Below, one piece after another: positions 39,193 through 48,853 of a stretch of DNA of 53,501 nt. The position numbers and the translations under genes are program-made. Each line of letters starts with the position of its first letter. Position 1 is the stretch's first letter. Location of the stretch: assembly GCF_003259955.1 (NCBI RefSeq), contig NZ_QLMK01000012.1, positions 18,095 to 71,595 of the forward strand, given 5' to 3'. Source of the DNA: Falsochrobactrum ovis (lineage in GTDB: Bacteria > Pseudomonadota > Alphaproteobacteria > Rhizobiales > Rhizobiaceae). The notes under the pieces were generated by a model. That model had not been told where the DNA came from and ran no database searches. It was given only the letters and a program-made list of their open reading frames with translations.

Positions 39193-41307
39193 TTAAAATT
39201 TCGACGTCAGAGAGATGAAATAGCTTCTGCCGTTTTCCACGTAATTTGATTCTGTCTTCGGTTGCTTGTCGAAGATGTTATTGACGCCAAGACGCAGCGA
39301 GACATGTTCCGTCGGGTCATATTTGAACGAAATATTTGCCACCGCATAAGGTGAAACATTTTGTGCAATCAAGGTTTCAGGAGAAGCAACGTAATCAACT
39401 TGCTTTCCGTAGTAAGCGACAGAGCCGGTTACACTAAAATCCTCACGGGCCTGCCAGCTCACTTCCGAGTGGACTGAATATTCTGGATCCGCTGAGAGAG
39501 GCATTCCGGTTTCAAGATTTTTGGATTCAAACAAATATGTGAACGAGTTCGTCCATGTCCAATCTGGATGGGGGTAAATTGTTAGCCCGCCTTCCAGCCC
39601 CTGTGTGCGTGCACGATCAATATTTATTTGCTGAACATATTTGGTGCCGTCGCCCGTTATTAGCGATGCCTGGCGTGCAGAGGTAATTTTATCATCGATC
39701 TCATTATAGAAATAAGTCAGGCTGGCTTCTAATATGCCGTGCTGATAGACACCGCCCAATTCAAAGCTGTTGCTGGTTTCGGGCTTCAGGTCAGGATTTC
39801 CGACCATTTCGCAAGGGCCACCTGCCGCTCCACAACCCCTGCCACGCGAAGTTTGCACCCAATTGGGGTTTAACTGACGCATGTTTGGAGCTTTAAAAGC
39901 CTGCGCCCAACCGGCTTTAAGAGTGAGGCTGTCAGTTACATCATAATTGAGATAAATGCGCGGGCTTGCATGGGTACCAAATTTTTCATGTTGATCAATG
40001 CGAAGGCCGGTTGTGAGTTTTAGATCCTCACGAAGTTTGATCTGATCTTCAACAAAGATGGCGCCGGTCCACATGCTTGTTTCGGGCGAACCGGTAGTGC
40101 CGGTCACGGAATTTAGCTTTCCGAGGTTTTCCGGGTCGTTCATTTCTTCGTAACGAATTTCACCGCCGACAGTCAGGTCTTGTTCAAACCAAAAATCGAG
40201 CGGCATGGAGAGCTTGCCATCAAGTGTATAACTGCGAACATTAATCGTTGTGTCGCCGGTAATGTTGCCCGCTCGATCGAGAGTGTTGTGGCTGTTGTCA
40301 GCGCTTTCAATGAATGCAGTTATTGTAGATGTGCCAAAACCCCACTCGCCAACATGGCGTAAAGATCCAGTTGTCCGGCGGATCGAAGTCTTGCTTGTAT
40401 CGATTTCACCATCGGAGAGATAGGGGCGATATTTTTCCTGTCCGGTGCTTCCTTCGATCTCAAATAATTGGTTCGAACTAGGCGTCCAAGAGAATTTGGT
40501 AGTGATATCATAATCATCAATACCGCGTGGCGCTTCTATATCGTCGTGTTGCGAACGGTCTGCCGGTTTTTGCTTGCCGATGCTACCATAGGCAGTAAAA
40601 GTAAGCTCATCTGGCACGATGGGGCCGCTTACATAAGCGCTTAATTTTTTGGTGGCGCCAGTTGCCTTGCTTTCAGGCTGTATCCATTCAGTCGTAAGCG
40701 ATCCGGACCAGCGGTCTGGCGATTTCTTGGTGATGATATTAACGACACCGCCCAACGCGTCAGATCCGTAGAGCGTAGACATTGGCCCCCGGACAATCTC
40801 TATACGATCGATTGAATCAACCGGTACCCAGCCCAGATCTCCATTATAATGGCGCATGGTGGTTAGACCGGCATTGACGCGCTTTCCGTCGATAAGAATG
40901 AGCGTGTAGCTGCTGCCCATACCGCGTATGCTGACGCCGCGAGTACCATCGCTGCCAAAACCCACATTAACACCGGGCACTGTCCGCAACGCTTCGGTGA
41001 TATCGGGAGTCGATCTAAGTTGTAACTGCTCCTGGCTTAACACCGCGATGCTTGCTGGCGCATCTCTTGTTGTGGTGGCAATTGACGATGCTGTGACAAC
41101 AATCTGATCCAAGACCACCCCACCGCTCACTGCGGCTGCCGGATCAGTAACAGGGCTTCCATCTTGCGCTTGAGCTGGGGTGCCGAATAAGAGCGCAGTT
41201 GAAAGACAAGTGCCTGCGGTAATCGCTTTTATGAATAACGGTTTGCTCGCAATCGAGTGCAAATAGCGGGGGTTATCAGTCAGCGGTCCCTTAAACAGGC
41301 TAGTCAT
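39193..41307 (-). CDS. TonB-dependent catecholate siderophore receptor (FepA/IrgA/VctA type)
   Basis: This outer-membrane gated channel has 704 residues from ATG 41307; ATGs at 41343 and 41379 are also open. The signal peptide ends near GTPAQAQDG. The TonB box/plug region follows: LDQIVVTASSI, the plug with TPDITEALRTVPGVNVGFG, GVSIRGMGSSYTLILIDGKRV and VDSIDRIEIVRGPMSTLYGSDALGGVVNII. The barrel ends YFISLTSKF with a terminal Phe. A C-G-A-A-G-G-P-C segment in an extracellular loop could form a disulfide. With the ABC genes it forms a full uptake system that needs TonB-ExbBD from elsewhere. Confidence 0.92.
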   Translation of the reverse strand: MTSLFKGPLTDNPRYLHSIASKPLFIKAITAGTCLSTALLFGTPAQAQDGSPVTDPAAAVSGGVVLDQIVVTASSIATTTRDAPASIAVLSQEQLQLRSTPDITEALRTVPGVNVGFGSDGTRGVSIRGMGSSYTLILIDGKRVNAGLTTMRHYNGDLGWVPVDSIDRIEIVRGPMSTLYGSDALGGVVNIITKKSPDRWSGSLTTEWIQPESKATGATKKLSAYVSGPIVPDELTFTAYGSIGKQKPADRSQHDDIEAPRGIDDYDITTKFSWTPSSNQLFEIEGSTGQEKYRPYLSDGEIDTSKTSIRRTTGSLRHVGEWGFGTSTITAFIESADNSHNTLDRAGNITGDTTINVRSYTLDGKLSMPLDFWFEQDLTVGGEIRYEEMNDPENLGKLNSVTGTTGSPETSMWTGAIFVEDQIKLREDLKLTTGLRIDQHEKFGTHASPRIYLNYDVTDSLTLKAGWAQAFKAPNMRQLNPNWVQTSRGRGCGAAGGPCEMVGNPDLKPETSNSFELGGVYQHGILEASLTYFYNEIDDKITSARQASLITGDGTKYVQQINIDRARTQGLEGGLTIYPHPDWTWTNSFTYLFESKNLETGMPLSADPEYSVHSEVSWQAREDFSVTGSVAYYGKQVDYVASPETLIAQNVSPYAVANISFKYDPTEHVSLRLGVNNIFDKQPKTESNYVENGRSYFISLTSKF

Positions 41308-41380
41308 TTTTTTGTCACCGATAAAGTTGATCAATTGAGTCATCTTTAAATAAATCGCGTCGGTGACGTCAATCATCATC

Positions 41381-41406
41381 TTTTGTAAATGTTCTAAATT
41401 ACAAAA
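41381..41406. promoter_or_regulatory. Inverted repeat upstream of the receptor gene
   Basis: TTTTGTAA-N10-TTACAAAA is a perfect 8-bp inverted repeat just before the first possible receptor start and 74 bases before the preferred one. It is a candidate iron-responsive operator (Fur, Irr or RirA class), but it does not match any consensus I can state with certainty. Confidence 0.4.
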
Positions 41407-41410
41407 AACC

Positions 41411-41718
41411 GAGTGAGAAAATCTTTGAAATCCGCGCCCGGAAATTGGAGGAAAACTTGCGGAAAACTGGGCTTTTCAAGCGATCAGTGAGGGCCACGGG
41501 GTCCGCTGTGCTTGTCGTTTCACGCGATGCGCTTTTTGTAAAAAATAGCGTGGAAATGTTTCGTACAAGCTTGGCCGACAGCTGGAAACCAAAAGTTTTG
41601 CGACAGAAAAAGATCTCCACCAGATCTGAATGGCGAGATTTTTGCTCTCAACAATAGATTGAAAACTTATGAATTATGAGGGGCAGGGCGGATGTCAACG
41701 CCGCAGCTATAGAGGGCT
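41411..41718. other. Intergenic DNA between receptor and DUF3775 genes
   Basis: A + frame at 41445-41657 (70 codons, MEENLRKTGLFKRSVRATG start) has no recognised domain and no clear ribosome site. I do not call it a gene. No terminator is evident. Confidence 0.35.
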
Positions 41719-42120
41719 TTATTCAGCTTCATAAGGTTCGATATCAATTTCTAGCACATCCAAACCTTCTTCGAGATAATCGCCAAGAAGCGGCGTTCCA
41801 AGCAAATATCTCGCCTCACGACCCTTGTAGCGCTCGCGAGCTGCAGCAAGTGCGTCCTTCCATTCTTCCGCACTGAAATCACCGCGCCCAACCCACATAA
41901 GTGCCAATAATTCAGTTCGGGCTTCATCATTGAGCGCGCGTATGGCTCCCACAAGTTCTTTTGCGGTCGGGTTGTTAGTGCCATCAAGAATATCAAGCTC
42001 GCCATCATCGGTTGCATTTGAACCCGAATTTTCATCCACACTGGGCACCTGCACGTCATATTCCCGGGCTTTGGTGATGATAAATTCCAAATTGTCGAAA
42101 TTATTGACCAACTCGACCAT
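41719..42120 (-). CDS. DUF3775 domain protein
   Basis: This small acidic protein of unknown function has 133 residues from ATG 42120 (MVELVNNFDNLEFIITKAREYDVQ), where GGAGG stands five bases upstream; the frame continues above it without plausible coding sequence. The second half (NDEARTELLALMWVGRGDF, then WKDALAAARER) is the DUF3775 signature. It follows the TauE-like gene by 73 bases. Confidence 0.8.
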   Translation of the reverse strand: MVELVNNFDNLEFIITKAREYDVQVPSVDENSGSNATDDGELDILDGTNNPTAKELVGAIRALNDEARTELLALMWVGRGDFSAEEWKDALAAARERYKGREARYLLGTPLLGDYLEEGLDVLEIDIEPYEAE

Positions 42121-42193
42121 TGCAGCCTCCATATCTTTTTCAAATAACGAACGCTGGGTGGTGGCGAGTGGTTCCGGCGGGTCATAATTGAGA

Positions 42194-42958
42194 TCAGACA
42201 AGTCCGAATATTGGTAGTACCCAATCGGCGATGAGCTTGATGGATAGACCGAACAATGTGATCTGAACCAGCAGAAAGAACGGACCATCGGGAAGAATAC
42301 GGGTGAGTTTAGCTCCGATAAAAGTGCCTATCACTGCGGCCGGAATAAGCCAGTAGCCTAGCGACCAATCAAGATGAGAAAATTGCTGTAACTGCCAATA
42401 GGGAATGAGTTTTATAGCATTCACAACAGCGAATAATATGGTTGATGTTCCGGCAAAAATCAGTTTTTCCAATCGTTGCGGCAGAACATACATCTGATAT
42501 GGCGGAGCGCCCGAATGCGAAACAAAACTGGTAAGGCCCGTCAGAGCGCCCCAGAAAATACCGCGTGGAATATCCGCTCGGCGTGCTTGGCTGCGAAAGC
42601 GTGCGCCAAACCACGTATTCAGGCAAAAGAAAATGCCGACAAGCCCGACCAGCATTCCAATAAATGTACTTGAAAGATGAGAGCTGAAATACCAGCCAAT
42701 AGCAATTCCCAAAATGGATGCTGGGATAAGGATTGCCAGATTGCGTGCAGAAAAATGTCGGCGATAAAGATAAAGTCCGAACACATCACTGATAACATAG
42801 ATCGGCAGAAGCAATGCAGCAGCTGTTACCGGTGATATCACCAAAGCCATGAGCGGGACCGCGAGAGTGCCGACAGACGGCAATCCGCCCTTGGACAGCC
42901 CCACCAAAAAAGCAGCAAAAACCGCGACTGACAGAAAAAGAGGTGAATGTTCAAGCAT
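42194..42958 (-). CDS. TauE/SafE family membrane exporter
   Basis: This 254-residue membrane protein has about eight hydrophobic segments. It shows the duplicated TauE/SafE pattern: VGLSKGGLPSVGTLAVPLMAL in the first half and GALTGLTSFVSHSGAPPYQMYVLPQ in the second. The family exports sulfite, sulfoacetate or other organosulfur anions. The specific substrate cannot be told. It lies 21 bases after the aminotransferase gene and is probably co-transcribed. Confidence 0.9.
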   Translation of the reverse strand: MLEHSPLFLSVAVFAAFLVGLSKGGLPSVGTLAVPLMALVISPVTAAALLLPIYVISDVFGLYLYRRHFSARNLAILIPASILGIAIGWYFSSHLSSTFIGMLVGLVGIFFCLNTWFGARFRSQARRADIPRGIFWGALTGLTSFVSHSGAPPYQMYVLPQRLEKLIFAGTSTILFAVVNAIKLIPYWQLQQFSHLDWSLGYWLIPAAVIGTFIGAKLTRILPDGPFFLLVQITLFGLSIKLIADWVLPIFGLV

Positions 42959-42979
42959 CTGAAGCCGCGGTTCTAAGGT

Positions 42980-43834
42980 CTATTGATGGGCCCATTCCCA
43001 ATAAAGCGCACGCGCTTTTCGTGTAACAGGACCATATTCGAGACGCCGATCGTCAAAGCCAATAATCGGCACAACTTTGCTCATATTTCCTGTTGAGAAA
43101 ATCTCATCCGCATTTCGAAAATCTTCGATGCGTAGAGTGATTTCGTGCACATTTATTCCGGCATGTCTTAGAAGTCCAATTACCCGCTGCCGTGTAATGC
43201 CATTTAGAAAAGTGCCATTGGGTAGGGGAGTGAACACTTCTCCGCCACGCACCATGAATATGTTAGACGTGGCTGTTTCAGCGACATTTCCTAACACATC
43301 CGTCACAATGGCATTATCGAAACCTTTTGCTCGGGCTTCGCGTAACATGCGCGCATTGTTAGGATAAAGGCATGCTGCTTTAGCGTTAACAGGCATGACT
43401 TCAAGATAGGGCCGACGGAAGGAAGTGGTTGTGATGGTAAAACCTCTTGGCTCAACCATTGGTATTGCCTCAAGACAGAGCGCAAAATCAGTGGATTCGG
43501 CAAGAACACCGACAGTTGTTGCATCGCCTTCTTCTGCCCAATACATCGGACGGATATAGACATCTGTTCCTGGTTGGAATTTTTTCAATCCGTGATGCGC
43601 AAGCGCTTCTATATCTTGGGCAGTCAGCGTTGGATGAAGACCCAGAGCGCGGGCAGAATCATTGGCCCGGGCCGCATGAAGATCAAGATCGGGGGTCACA
43701 CCTTCGAAAAGACGCGCTCCATCAAATACAAGCGATCCGAGCCAAGTTGCGTGGGAGGCTGCGCCAAGGATACGTATGTCGCCTTCACGCCATTCCCCTT
43801 GATAATAGGTCCACATTGACCGCTTGCTACTCAT
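42980..43834 (-). CDS. Class IV PLP aminotransferase (branched-chain aminotransferase family)
   Basis: This 284-residue fold-type IV enzyme has an N-terminal SLVFDGARLFEGV, the presumed PLP Lys in PVNAKAACLYPNN, GNVAETATSNIFMVRGG, and TPLPNGTFLNGITRQRVI with the phosphate-binding turn. It is either a branched-chain aminotransferase (IlvE-like) or a D-amino-acid/R-amine transaminase of the same fold. The first is more likely but not certain. Confidence 0.88.
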   Translation of the reverse strand: MSSKRSMWTYYQGEWREGDIRILGAASHATWLGSLVFDGARLFEGVTPDLDLHAARANDSARALGLHPTLTAQDIEALAHHGLKKFQPGTDVYIRPMYWAEEGDATTVGVLAESTDFALCLEAIPMVEPRGFTITTTSFRRPYLEVMPVNAKAACLYPNNARMLREARAKGFDNAIVTDVLGNVAETATSNIFMVRGGEVFTPLPNGTFLNGITRQRVIGLLRHAGINVHEITLRIEDFRNADEIFSTGNMSKVVPIIGFDDRRLEYGPVTRKARALYWEWAHQ

Positions 43835-43926
43835 CCTAAAAACCTTTCACTCAGGACGCGACCAAGATTCGAAATCGAGTTTTAACGCAAGCAGAGCGGG
43901 GTGAAAACTCAATTTGACGCTTTGTA

Positions 43927-44850
43927 TCAAGAACGCTCATCAATCACAGCGGGTGCTGGTTCTGTTGCTGCAACAGCAGGCGGGCCCTCTACGCCACGCT
44001 GACGTTCTCGCACAAAGGTCACGAGGCCAGAGATCGTGATCAAAACGATCCCGATGAACATAGGAAGATCAATCTGGTCATTGAACACAAAATATCCGAA
44101 ACCTATGGCCCATAACATTTGACTATATTGTGGGGTGGCAATGGCACTGGCGGGCGCACGCTGTGCGGCAAGCATAAGAAGAATGTTGGCTAATGCGGCA
44201 AGCAGACCATAACCCGCCAAATAGATCCACTGAATTAGGTCTGGCATTTTATAATAAGGGATCATCAAAATCCCACAAATAATAATTGGGCCAATAAGTC
44301 CCGAGGTGAAAAGCGAGATACGCTTTTCTTGCTTACCCATAAGACGGAAAATAATAATGCTGATGGCTCCGCTGAGGCCGCCCCCTAACGCGCCCAAATG
44401 GCCGATAGAAAGCTCCCGGAAGCCGGGCCTAAGCACCACCAGCACGCCAATGAAACCAATCACAACTGCCGCCCAGCGTCTCCAGCCGACCTGTTCTTTC
44501 AAAAAGATAACAGAGAGTATTGTGACAAAGGCCGGAAGCAGAAAAATGAGAGCAAAGGCTTCTGCCATAGATAGATATGTAAAGGCGACAACGCTGCCTA
44601 TGACACCCATAGCTGCCGACACCGTTCGCAGCAACCACAAGCCGCGATTGGTGGTACGGAACATGTCACCCCATTGATCATCGGCTTTCTTGGTAAAAGG
44701 TATGGCGAGAATACCCAAAACCGCACCAAAAAATGCAACTTCATAAGGGGAAAGAGTGCCGTCGAGCAGCTTCACGCATGCATCACTAATCGCAAATGCG
44801 CCATATGAGGCGAACGCCAAAATAATACCGTAAAGCATGCCCGATCCCAT
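43927..44850 (-). CDS. DMT superfamily (EamA) transporter
   Basis: This 307-residue protein has ten hydrophobic segments in two EamA repeats, for example IILAFASYGAFAISDACVKLL in the first half. A Pro/Ala-rich cytoplasmic tail follows the last segment. The family includes metabolite and amino-acid exporters; the substrate is unknown. ATG 44838 is an alternative start four codons later. Confidence 0.88.
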   Translation of the reverse strand: MGSGMLYGIILAFASYGAFAISDACVKLLDGTLSPYEVAFFGAVLGILAIPFTKKADDQWGDMFRTTNRGLWLLRTVSAAMGVIGSVVAFTYLSMAEAFALIFLLPAFVTILSVIFLKEQVGWRRWAAVVIGFIGVLVVLRPGFRELSIGHLGALGGGLSGAISIIIFRLMGKQEKRISLFTSGLIGPIIICGILMIPYYKMPDLIQWIYLAGYGLLAALANILLMLAAQRAPASAIATPQYSQMLWAIGFGYFVFNDQIDLPMFIGIVLITISGLVTFVRERQRGVEGPPAVAATEPAPAVIDERS

Positions 44851-45088
44851 TAATAAGAACTGTCCCCTCTATTCGCCATTAGACGATCTTATCGGACATT
44901 GCAAAATGAGATGTTCTAGAGGGTTTAAAAAAGAAATTCTTAGATTAGAAAGTGCTTAAAATGTAAGCGTTTACGGCATTTTCAAGTGTGAGAGTGCCAG
45001 CGAAAATGCATGCCTCATTTGCAATCATATCCGTAGTAAAAAATTGGCCGAAAGATTAAATAAGTCTCATCCAAAGAGGAGAAAAGAA

Positions 45089-45226
45089 ATGAACATTCGT
45101 CAGAAATTCAATCAATATGTTTCCCGTCGCCGTGCACTGCGTGAACTTGGTGCAATGGATGATCATATGCTTGCCGATATCGGTGTATCCCGTTCGCAGA
45201 TCCAGAGCGCCGTTTACGGTAAATAA
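45089..45226 (+). CDS. DUF1127 small protein
   Basis: This 45-residue basic protein (MNIRQKFNQYVSRRRALREL) ends in the conserved DUF1127 tail LADIGVSRSQIQSAVYG. GAGGAG lies upstream of the ATG. Such mini-proteins are abundant in alphaproteobacteria and have been linked to RNA turnover and phosphate or stress regulation. It is monocistronic with its own terminator. Confidence 0.9.
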   Translation: MNIRQKFNQYVSRRRALRELGAMDDHMLADIGVSRSQIQSAVYGK

Positions 45227-45288
45227 TTTCATGGCGTCTCGAATAATGGATCGCCCTGAAATTGAAACTAAAATAGATTTAAATTGAT

Positions 45289-45321
45289 AAGCGTCGGTGC
45301 TCCAGTCCCGACGCTTTATTT
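45289..45321 (+). terminator. Terminator of the DUF1127 gene
   Basis: GCGTCGG and CCGACGC form a stem with a ten-base loop, followed by TTTATTTTATT, about 65 bases after the stop codon. Confidence 0.8.
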
Positions 45322-45430
45322 TATTAGCCGTTACTTTTGAATTTTCTGCAACACGGCCAGCCATTGATTTAGCTTGTGAATATTCCCATTCGCGCTTATT
45401 TGAGGGCGCAATTGGAGGGGTTTCTTTGCA

Positions 45431-45907
45431 ATGGCCTATCTTTTACTCAACGGTATCTTGATCGGAATTGGCGCGACCATTGTGATGGACATATGGGCGT
45501 TCATCCTCGGATTTTTTCCGGGGCAAACACGTCCTAACTGGGCGCCGGTGGGCCGTTGGTTCTGGCATTTGCGCCGTGGGCAAGTTTTCCATGACGATAT
45601 TGCACAGGCCGAGCCTTATAAATATGAACTCGCGCTGGGCTGGGTCGGGCATTATATTGTCGGTATAATTTACGGCGTGATCTTTGCTTTCTGGGCTGGA
45701 ACTGATTGGTTCGCAGAACCAACATTTTTGCCTGTCTGGATCTTTGCACTACTGACCGTTGCAGCCGGATGGTTTCTGTTACAACCAGGCATGGGAATCG
45801 GTTGGGCAGCGTCCAGACTGCCTCATGCGCGCCGCGTTCGCTTCCTCAACCTTGTTGCGCACAGTTTTTTTGCGATTGGAATGTTTGGTACAGCTTTGCT
45901 AATTTAA
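45431..45907 (+). CDS. DUF2938 family membrane protein
   Basis: This 158-residue inner-membrane protein has four hydrophobic segments. Its residues GATIVMDIWAFILGFFPGQTRPNW at the start and HLRRGQVFHDDIAQAEP in a loop match the DUF2938 pattern. The function is unknown. GGAGGGG precedes the ATG by about ten bases. Confidence 0.8.
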   Translation: MAYLLLNGILIGIGATIVMDIWAFILGFFPGQTRPNWAPVGRWFWHLRRGQVFHDDIAQAEPYKYELALGWVGHYIVGIIYGVIFAFWAGTDWFAEPTFLPVWIFALLTVAAGWFLLQPGMGIGWAASRLPHARRVRFLNLVAHSFFAIGMFGTALLI

Positions 45908-46234
45908 CGACTAAAGCGACATTAATATATAATCATATGCCGCTAAGCTGTGGTTTTTGAAGCTCTTTCAAAAATAATACGAAGATCGATAGCTGGCATA
46001 ATGCTCACTGGCAGTCCAAAATGAATCGTGTCAATAAAGAGTCATTCATGTGACGGAACTGTGCTTTTCTGTCCAATGGGTGTAAAGGGGAACTATCCGC
46101 CGATCCAACAGGGGGGCGGTTAACATAAATGGCAAACGCTACAAAGGTAGCTCCAGATCCGGGTTGGTGTCATGGCAATAGCCAGCGCATTTGCGGTGAG
46201 GGGCTTTAGGCGAGATTGATGCCCTGGAGGAACT
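45908..46234 (+). promoter_or_regulatory. Long, hairpin-rich leader region of the purine permease gene
   Basis: The 327 bases before the permease contain several short perfect hairpins: CCGCC/GGCGG (about 46097-46119), GCTAC-AAA-GGTAGC (46138-46151) and TGGC-AATA-GCCA (46172-46183). GGAGG at about 46226 precedes the ATG. Purine permeases are often under riboswitch control, so a structured RNA is possible. I cannot match the sequence to a known class. Confidence 0.4.
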
Positions 46235-47530
46235 ATGCTCGAAAAGCTGTTCAAACTGCATGAACATGGCACATCCGTAAGAACGGAAGTGATCGCAGGT
46301 CTGACGACCTTCCTCACCATGTCCTACATCATATTTGTTAATCCTGAGATTTTGTCCACCACGGGTATGGATCGCAACGCTGTTTTCGTTGCTACCTGCC
46401 TTGCCGCCGCGCTGGGCTCATTCGTGATGGCATTTGTGGCCAATTGGCCGATTGGTATGGCGCCAGGAATGGGGCTTAACGCATTTTTCGCGTTTACTGT
46501 TGTTGGCGCCCTTGGCTTCACATGGCAGCAGGCGCTGGGTGCGGTTTTTGTTTCCGGTGTTATATTTCTCATCCTGACGGTAACAGGCATACGTCGCTGG
46601 CTGGTTGATGGCGTTCCGGCCTCATTGCGCAGTGCAATTGCCGCGGGTATTGGTATGTTCCTCGCTCTGATCGGACTTAAGAGTGCCGGAATTGTCGTAG
46701 GTAATCCAGCGACCCTGATCAGTTTGGGTGATCTCACTCAATCGGGAACCCTGCTTGCGATCCTTGGCTTTTTCGTGATTGCGGCACTTGATGCACTTCG
46801 GATCCGCGGTGCAATCCTTATCGGTATTCTTCTTGTTACTATTATCTCAATTGCATTGGGAATAAGCCAGTTCAGCGGGATATTCTCTGCACCGCCGAGC
46901 CTTGCACCAACCTTCATGCAGCTTGATCTGGCCGGTGTCTTTACGATGGGTATCATGCACGTCATCCTAGCCTTTGTGCTGGTTGAGGTTTTCGATGCCA
47001 CCGGCACATTGATCGGCGTGGCCAAGCGCGGAAATCTTCTCGAACCGGGCAAGAAAAACCGACTTGGACGTGCTTTATTTGCAGACAGCACCGCAATTCT
47101 TGGCGGTTCGGTACTCGGTACTTCTTCAACAACTGCCTATGTTGAGAGCGCAGCAGGGGTTCAGGCCGGCGGTCGCACTGGATTAACCGCTCTTATTATT
47201 GGCTTGATGTTCATCGCAGCTCTGTTCATTGCGCCTCTTGCAGGTGCAGTTCCTGCGTTTGCGACAGCGCCTGCGCTTGTCTATGTCGCATGTTTAATGA
47301 TGCGCGAACTTGCAGAAATTGAATGGGAAGAAATTACCGAAGCTGCGCCTGCCGCTTTGACGGCTTTGGCAATACCGTTCACCTATTCGATTGCGAATGG
47401 TCTGGCTTTTGGCTTCATCAGCTATGTGCTGCTCAAAGCTGTTACCGGTCGGGGCCGTGAAGTGCATATCGCAACTTGGATTGTTGCACTGCTTTTTGTG
47501 ATCAAGTTCACTTTCTTCCCTGAAGGCTAA
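46235..47530 (+). CDS. NCS2 (AzgA-type) purine permease
   Basis: This 431-residue proton-coupled nucleobase transporter has twelve or more hydrophobic segments. It shows the AzgA-branch motifs APGMGLNAFFAFTVVGALG, EVFDATGTLIGVAKRG and LGTSSTTAYVESAAGVQAGG. Members carry adenine, guanine or hypoxanthine. The start GGAGGAACT-ATG is clear. It stands alone between a long leader and a strong terminator. Confidence 0.93.
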   Translation: MLEKLFKLHEHGTSVRTEVIAGLTTFLTMSYIIFVNPEILSTTGMDRNAVFVATCLAAALGSFVMAFVANWPIGMAPGMGLNAFFAFTVVGALGFTWQQALGAVFVSGVIFLILTVTGIRRWLVDGVPASLRSAIAAGIGMFLALIGLKSAGIVVGNPATLISLGDLTQSGTLLAILGFFVIAALDALRIRGAILIGILLVTIISIALGISQFSGIFSAPPSLAPTFMQLDLAGVFTMGIMHVILAFVLVEVFDATGTLIGVAKRGNLLEPGKKNRLGRALFADSTAILGGSVLGTSSTTAYVESAAGVQAGGRTGLTALIIGLMFIAALFIAPLAGAVPAFATAPALVYVACLMMRELAEIEWEEITEAAPAALTALAIPFTYSIANGLAFGFISYVLLKAVTGRGREVHIATWIVALLFVIKFTFFPEG

Positions 47531-47571
47531 GCTTTCAAACGCTGATTATAGCTAGTTCTATAATCAAACAA

Positions 47572-47606
47572 AAAACCCCGCATATCTAGTCGATATGCGG
47601 GGTTTT
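47572..47606. terminator. Bidirectional terminator between the permease and FAH genes
   Basis: A perfect stem AAAACCCCGCATATC and its complement surrounds the loop TAGTC, with A-tracts before and T-tracts after. It serves both convergent genes. Confidence 0.95.
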
Positions 47607-47623
47607 CTTTTCAAAATGGATGA

Positions 47624-48793
47624 TTAAATCTTATCAATAAGATTACGCTGTGCGAGATTTTGAATCAGTGCACGGACACCGAAAGTCCATTCAGGGCACT
47701 TATCAGTACGATCCACCCAGTTAATCAACCGACCGAGTTTAGGTGTCGCGATTTCCACGCGGTCACCAATTTCGTGCGTAAAGCCCTGACCGGCACCACG
47801 GCGATCCTTCACGGGAGCGAACATGGTTCCCAGGAACAAGACTGCACCATCTGGATATTGGTGATTGCGGTTCATCAGCTGGCCGGCCAGATTTTCTGGA
47901 TCACGGCTAATTGCCTCCATCGGGCTTTCGCCCGTCATTACGAAACCGTCCTTGCCTTCAACCTTCAGCGCAATATTAAGCTTGCGCAGAACGTCCATTG
48001 TGAAATCTCCGTCGAATAGACGGATGAACGGGCCTACTGCGCAGGATGCGTTATTATCCTTGGCTTTACCCAAAAGCAGCGCCGAACGGCCTTCAACGTC
48101 ACGCAGGTTGACGTCGTTACCCAATGTAGCACCAACGATGCGGCCATCAGATGCAATTGCTAGCACCACTTCTGGCTCAGGATTGTTCCATTCAGAAATT
48201 GGAAGAATACCAACCTTTGCACCGCAACCAACCGCTGACATAGGTTGGGATTTGGTGAAAATTTCAGCATCCGGACCAATGCCAACTTCAAGATATTGCG
48301 ACCATAGGTCCATTTCTTGAAGCAATTTTTTGACCTGGGCTGCCTTTTCAGATCCGGCTTCAACGCCACGCAGGCTATCGCCAATGACCGGAGCGAGACG
48401 TTCGCGAACTTCAAGCGCGCGGCTCGGATCGCCCTTGGCCTGTTCTTCGATCACGCGTTCCAGCATACTATCCGCGAAGGTCACGCCAGCAGCTTTGACC
48501 GCCTGCAGGTCGATTGGCGCGAGTAGTGAGCCTTTTTCGCCGGATAAAAACTCGTCTAGGCTTCCCAAATCTTCAAACTGGCTGACGTTCTTTAATTCAT
48601 CCACCAGTCCCTGACGCTCGAGCAATCCGGAGACTGTCGCGCAGAGATTTGAAAGGTCAAAGACCTGACCATTGGATATAAGAACGGGGCAGGGACCGTT
48701 ATTAGCTTTGGACCAGACGCGCCCAATCAGCAGCGCTGAAGAGCTGTCTTCAGGCAGGATGAGGGTCGAGTTCAAAACAGGGTTCTCTTGCAC
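47624..48793 (-). CDS. Fumarylacetoacetate hydrolase family protein
   Basis: This 389-residue FAH-fold enzyme starts at GTG 48793 with AGGAG seven bases upstream. The catalytic and metal-binding part shows EPEVVLAIASDGRIVGATLGNDVNLRDVEGRSA and GMxF-type segments. FAH proteins hydrolyse or dehydrate acyl-pyruvates and 2-oxo sugar acids. With the DenD-like gene beside it, a sugar-acid or aromatic-degradation role is possible. Confidence 0.88.
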   Translation of the reverse strand: MQENPVLNSTLILPEDSSSALLIGRVWSKANNGPCPVLISNGQVFDLSNLCATVSGLLERQGLVDELKNVSQFEDLGSLDEFLSGEKGSLLAPIDLQAVKAAGVTFADSMLERVIEEQAKGDPSRALEVRERLAPVIGDSLRGVEAGSEKAAQVKKLLQEMDLWSQYLEVGIGPDAEIFTKSQPMSAVGCGAKVGILPISEWNNPEPEVVLAIASDGRIVGATLGNDVNLRDVEGRSALLLGKAKDNNASCAVGPFIRLFDGDFTMDVLRKLNIALKVEGKDGFVMTGESPMEAISRDPENLAGQLMNRNHQYPDGAVLFLGTMFAPVKDRRGAGQGFTHEIGDRVEIATPKLGRLINWVDRTDKCPEWTFGVRALIQNLAQRNLIDKI

Positions 48794-48853
48794 TGATAAT
48801 CTCCTGAGGTTCAGATTTATGTTGATAGTTTAGCGGTTTAGCAGGGCGAATGC

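Noticed and set aside
41445-41657. A 70-codon frame between the receptor and DUF3775 genes
   Set aside because: It lacks a ribosome site and a known family. I could not distinguish it from chance.
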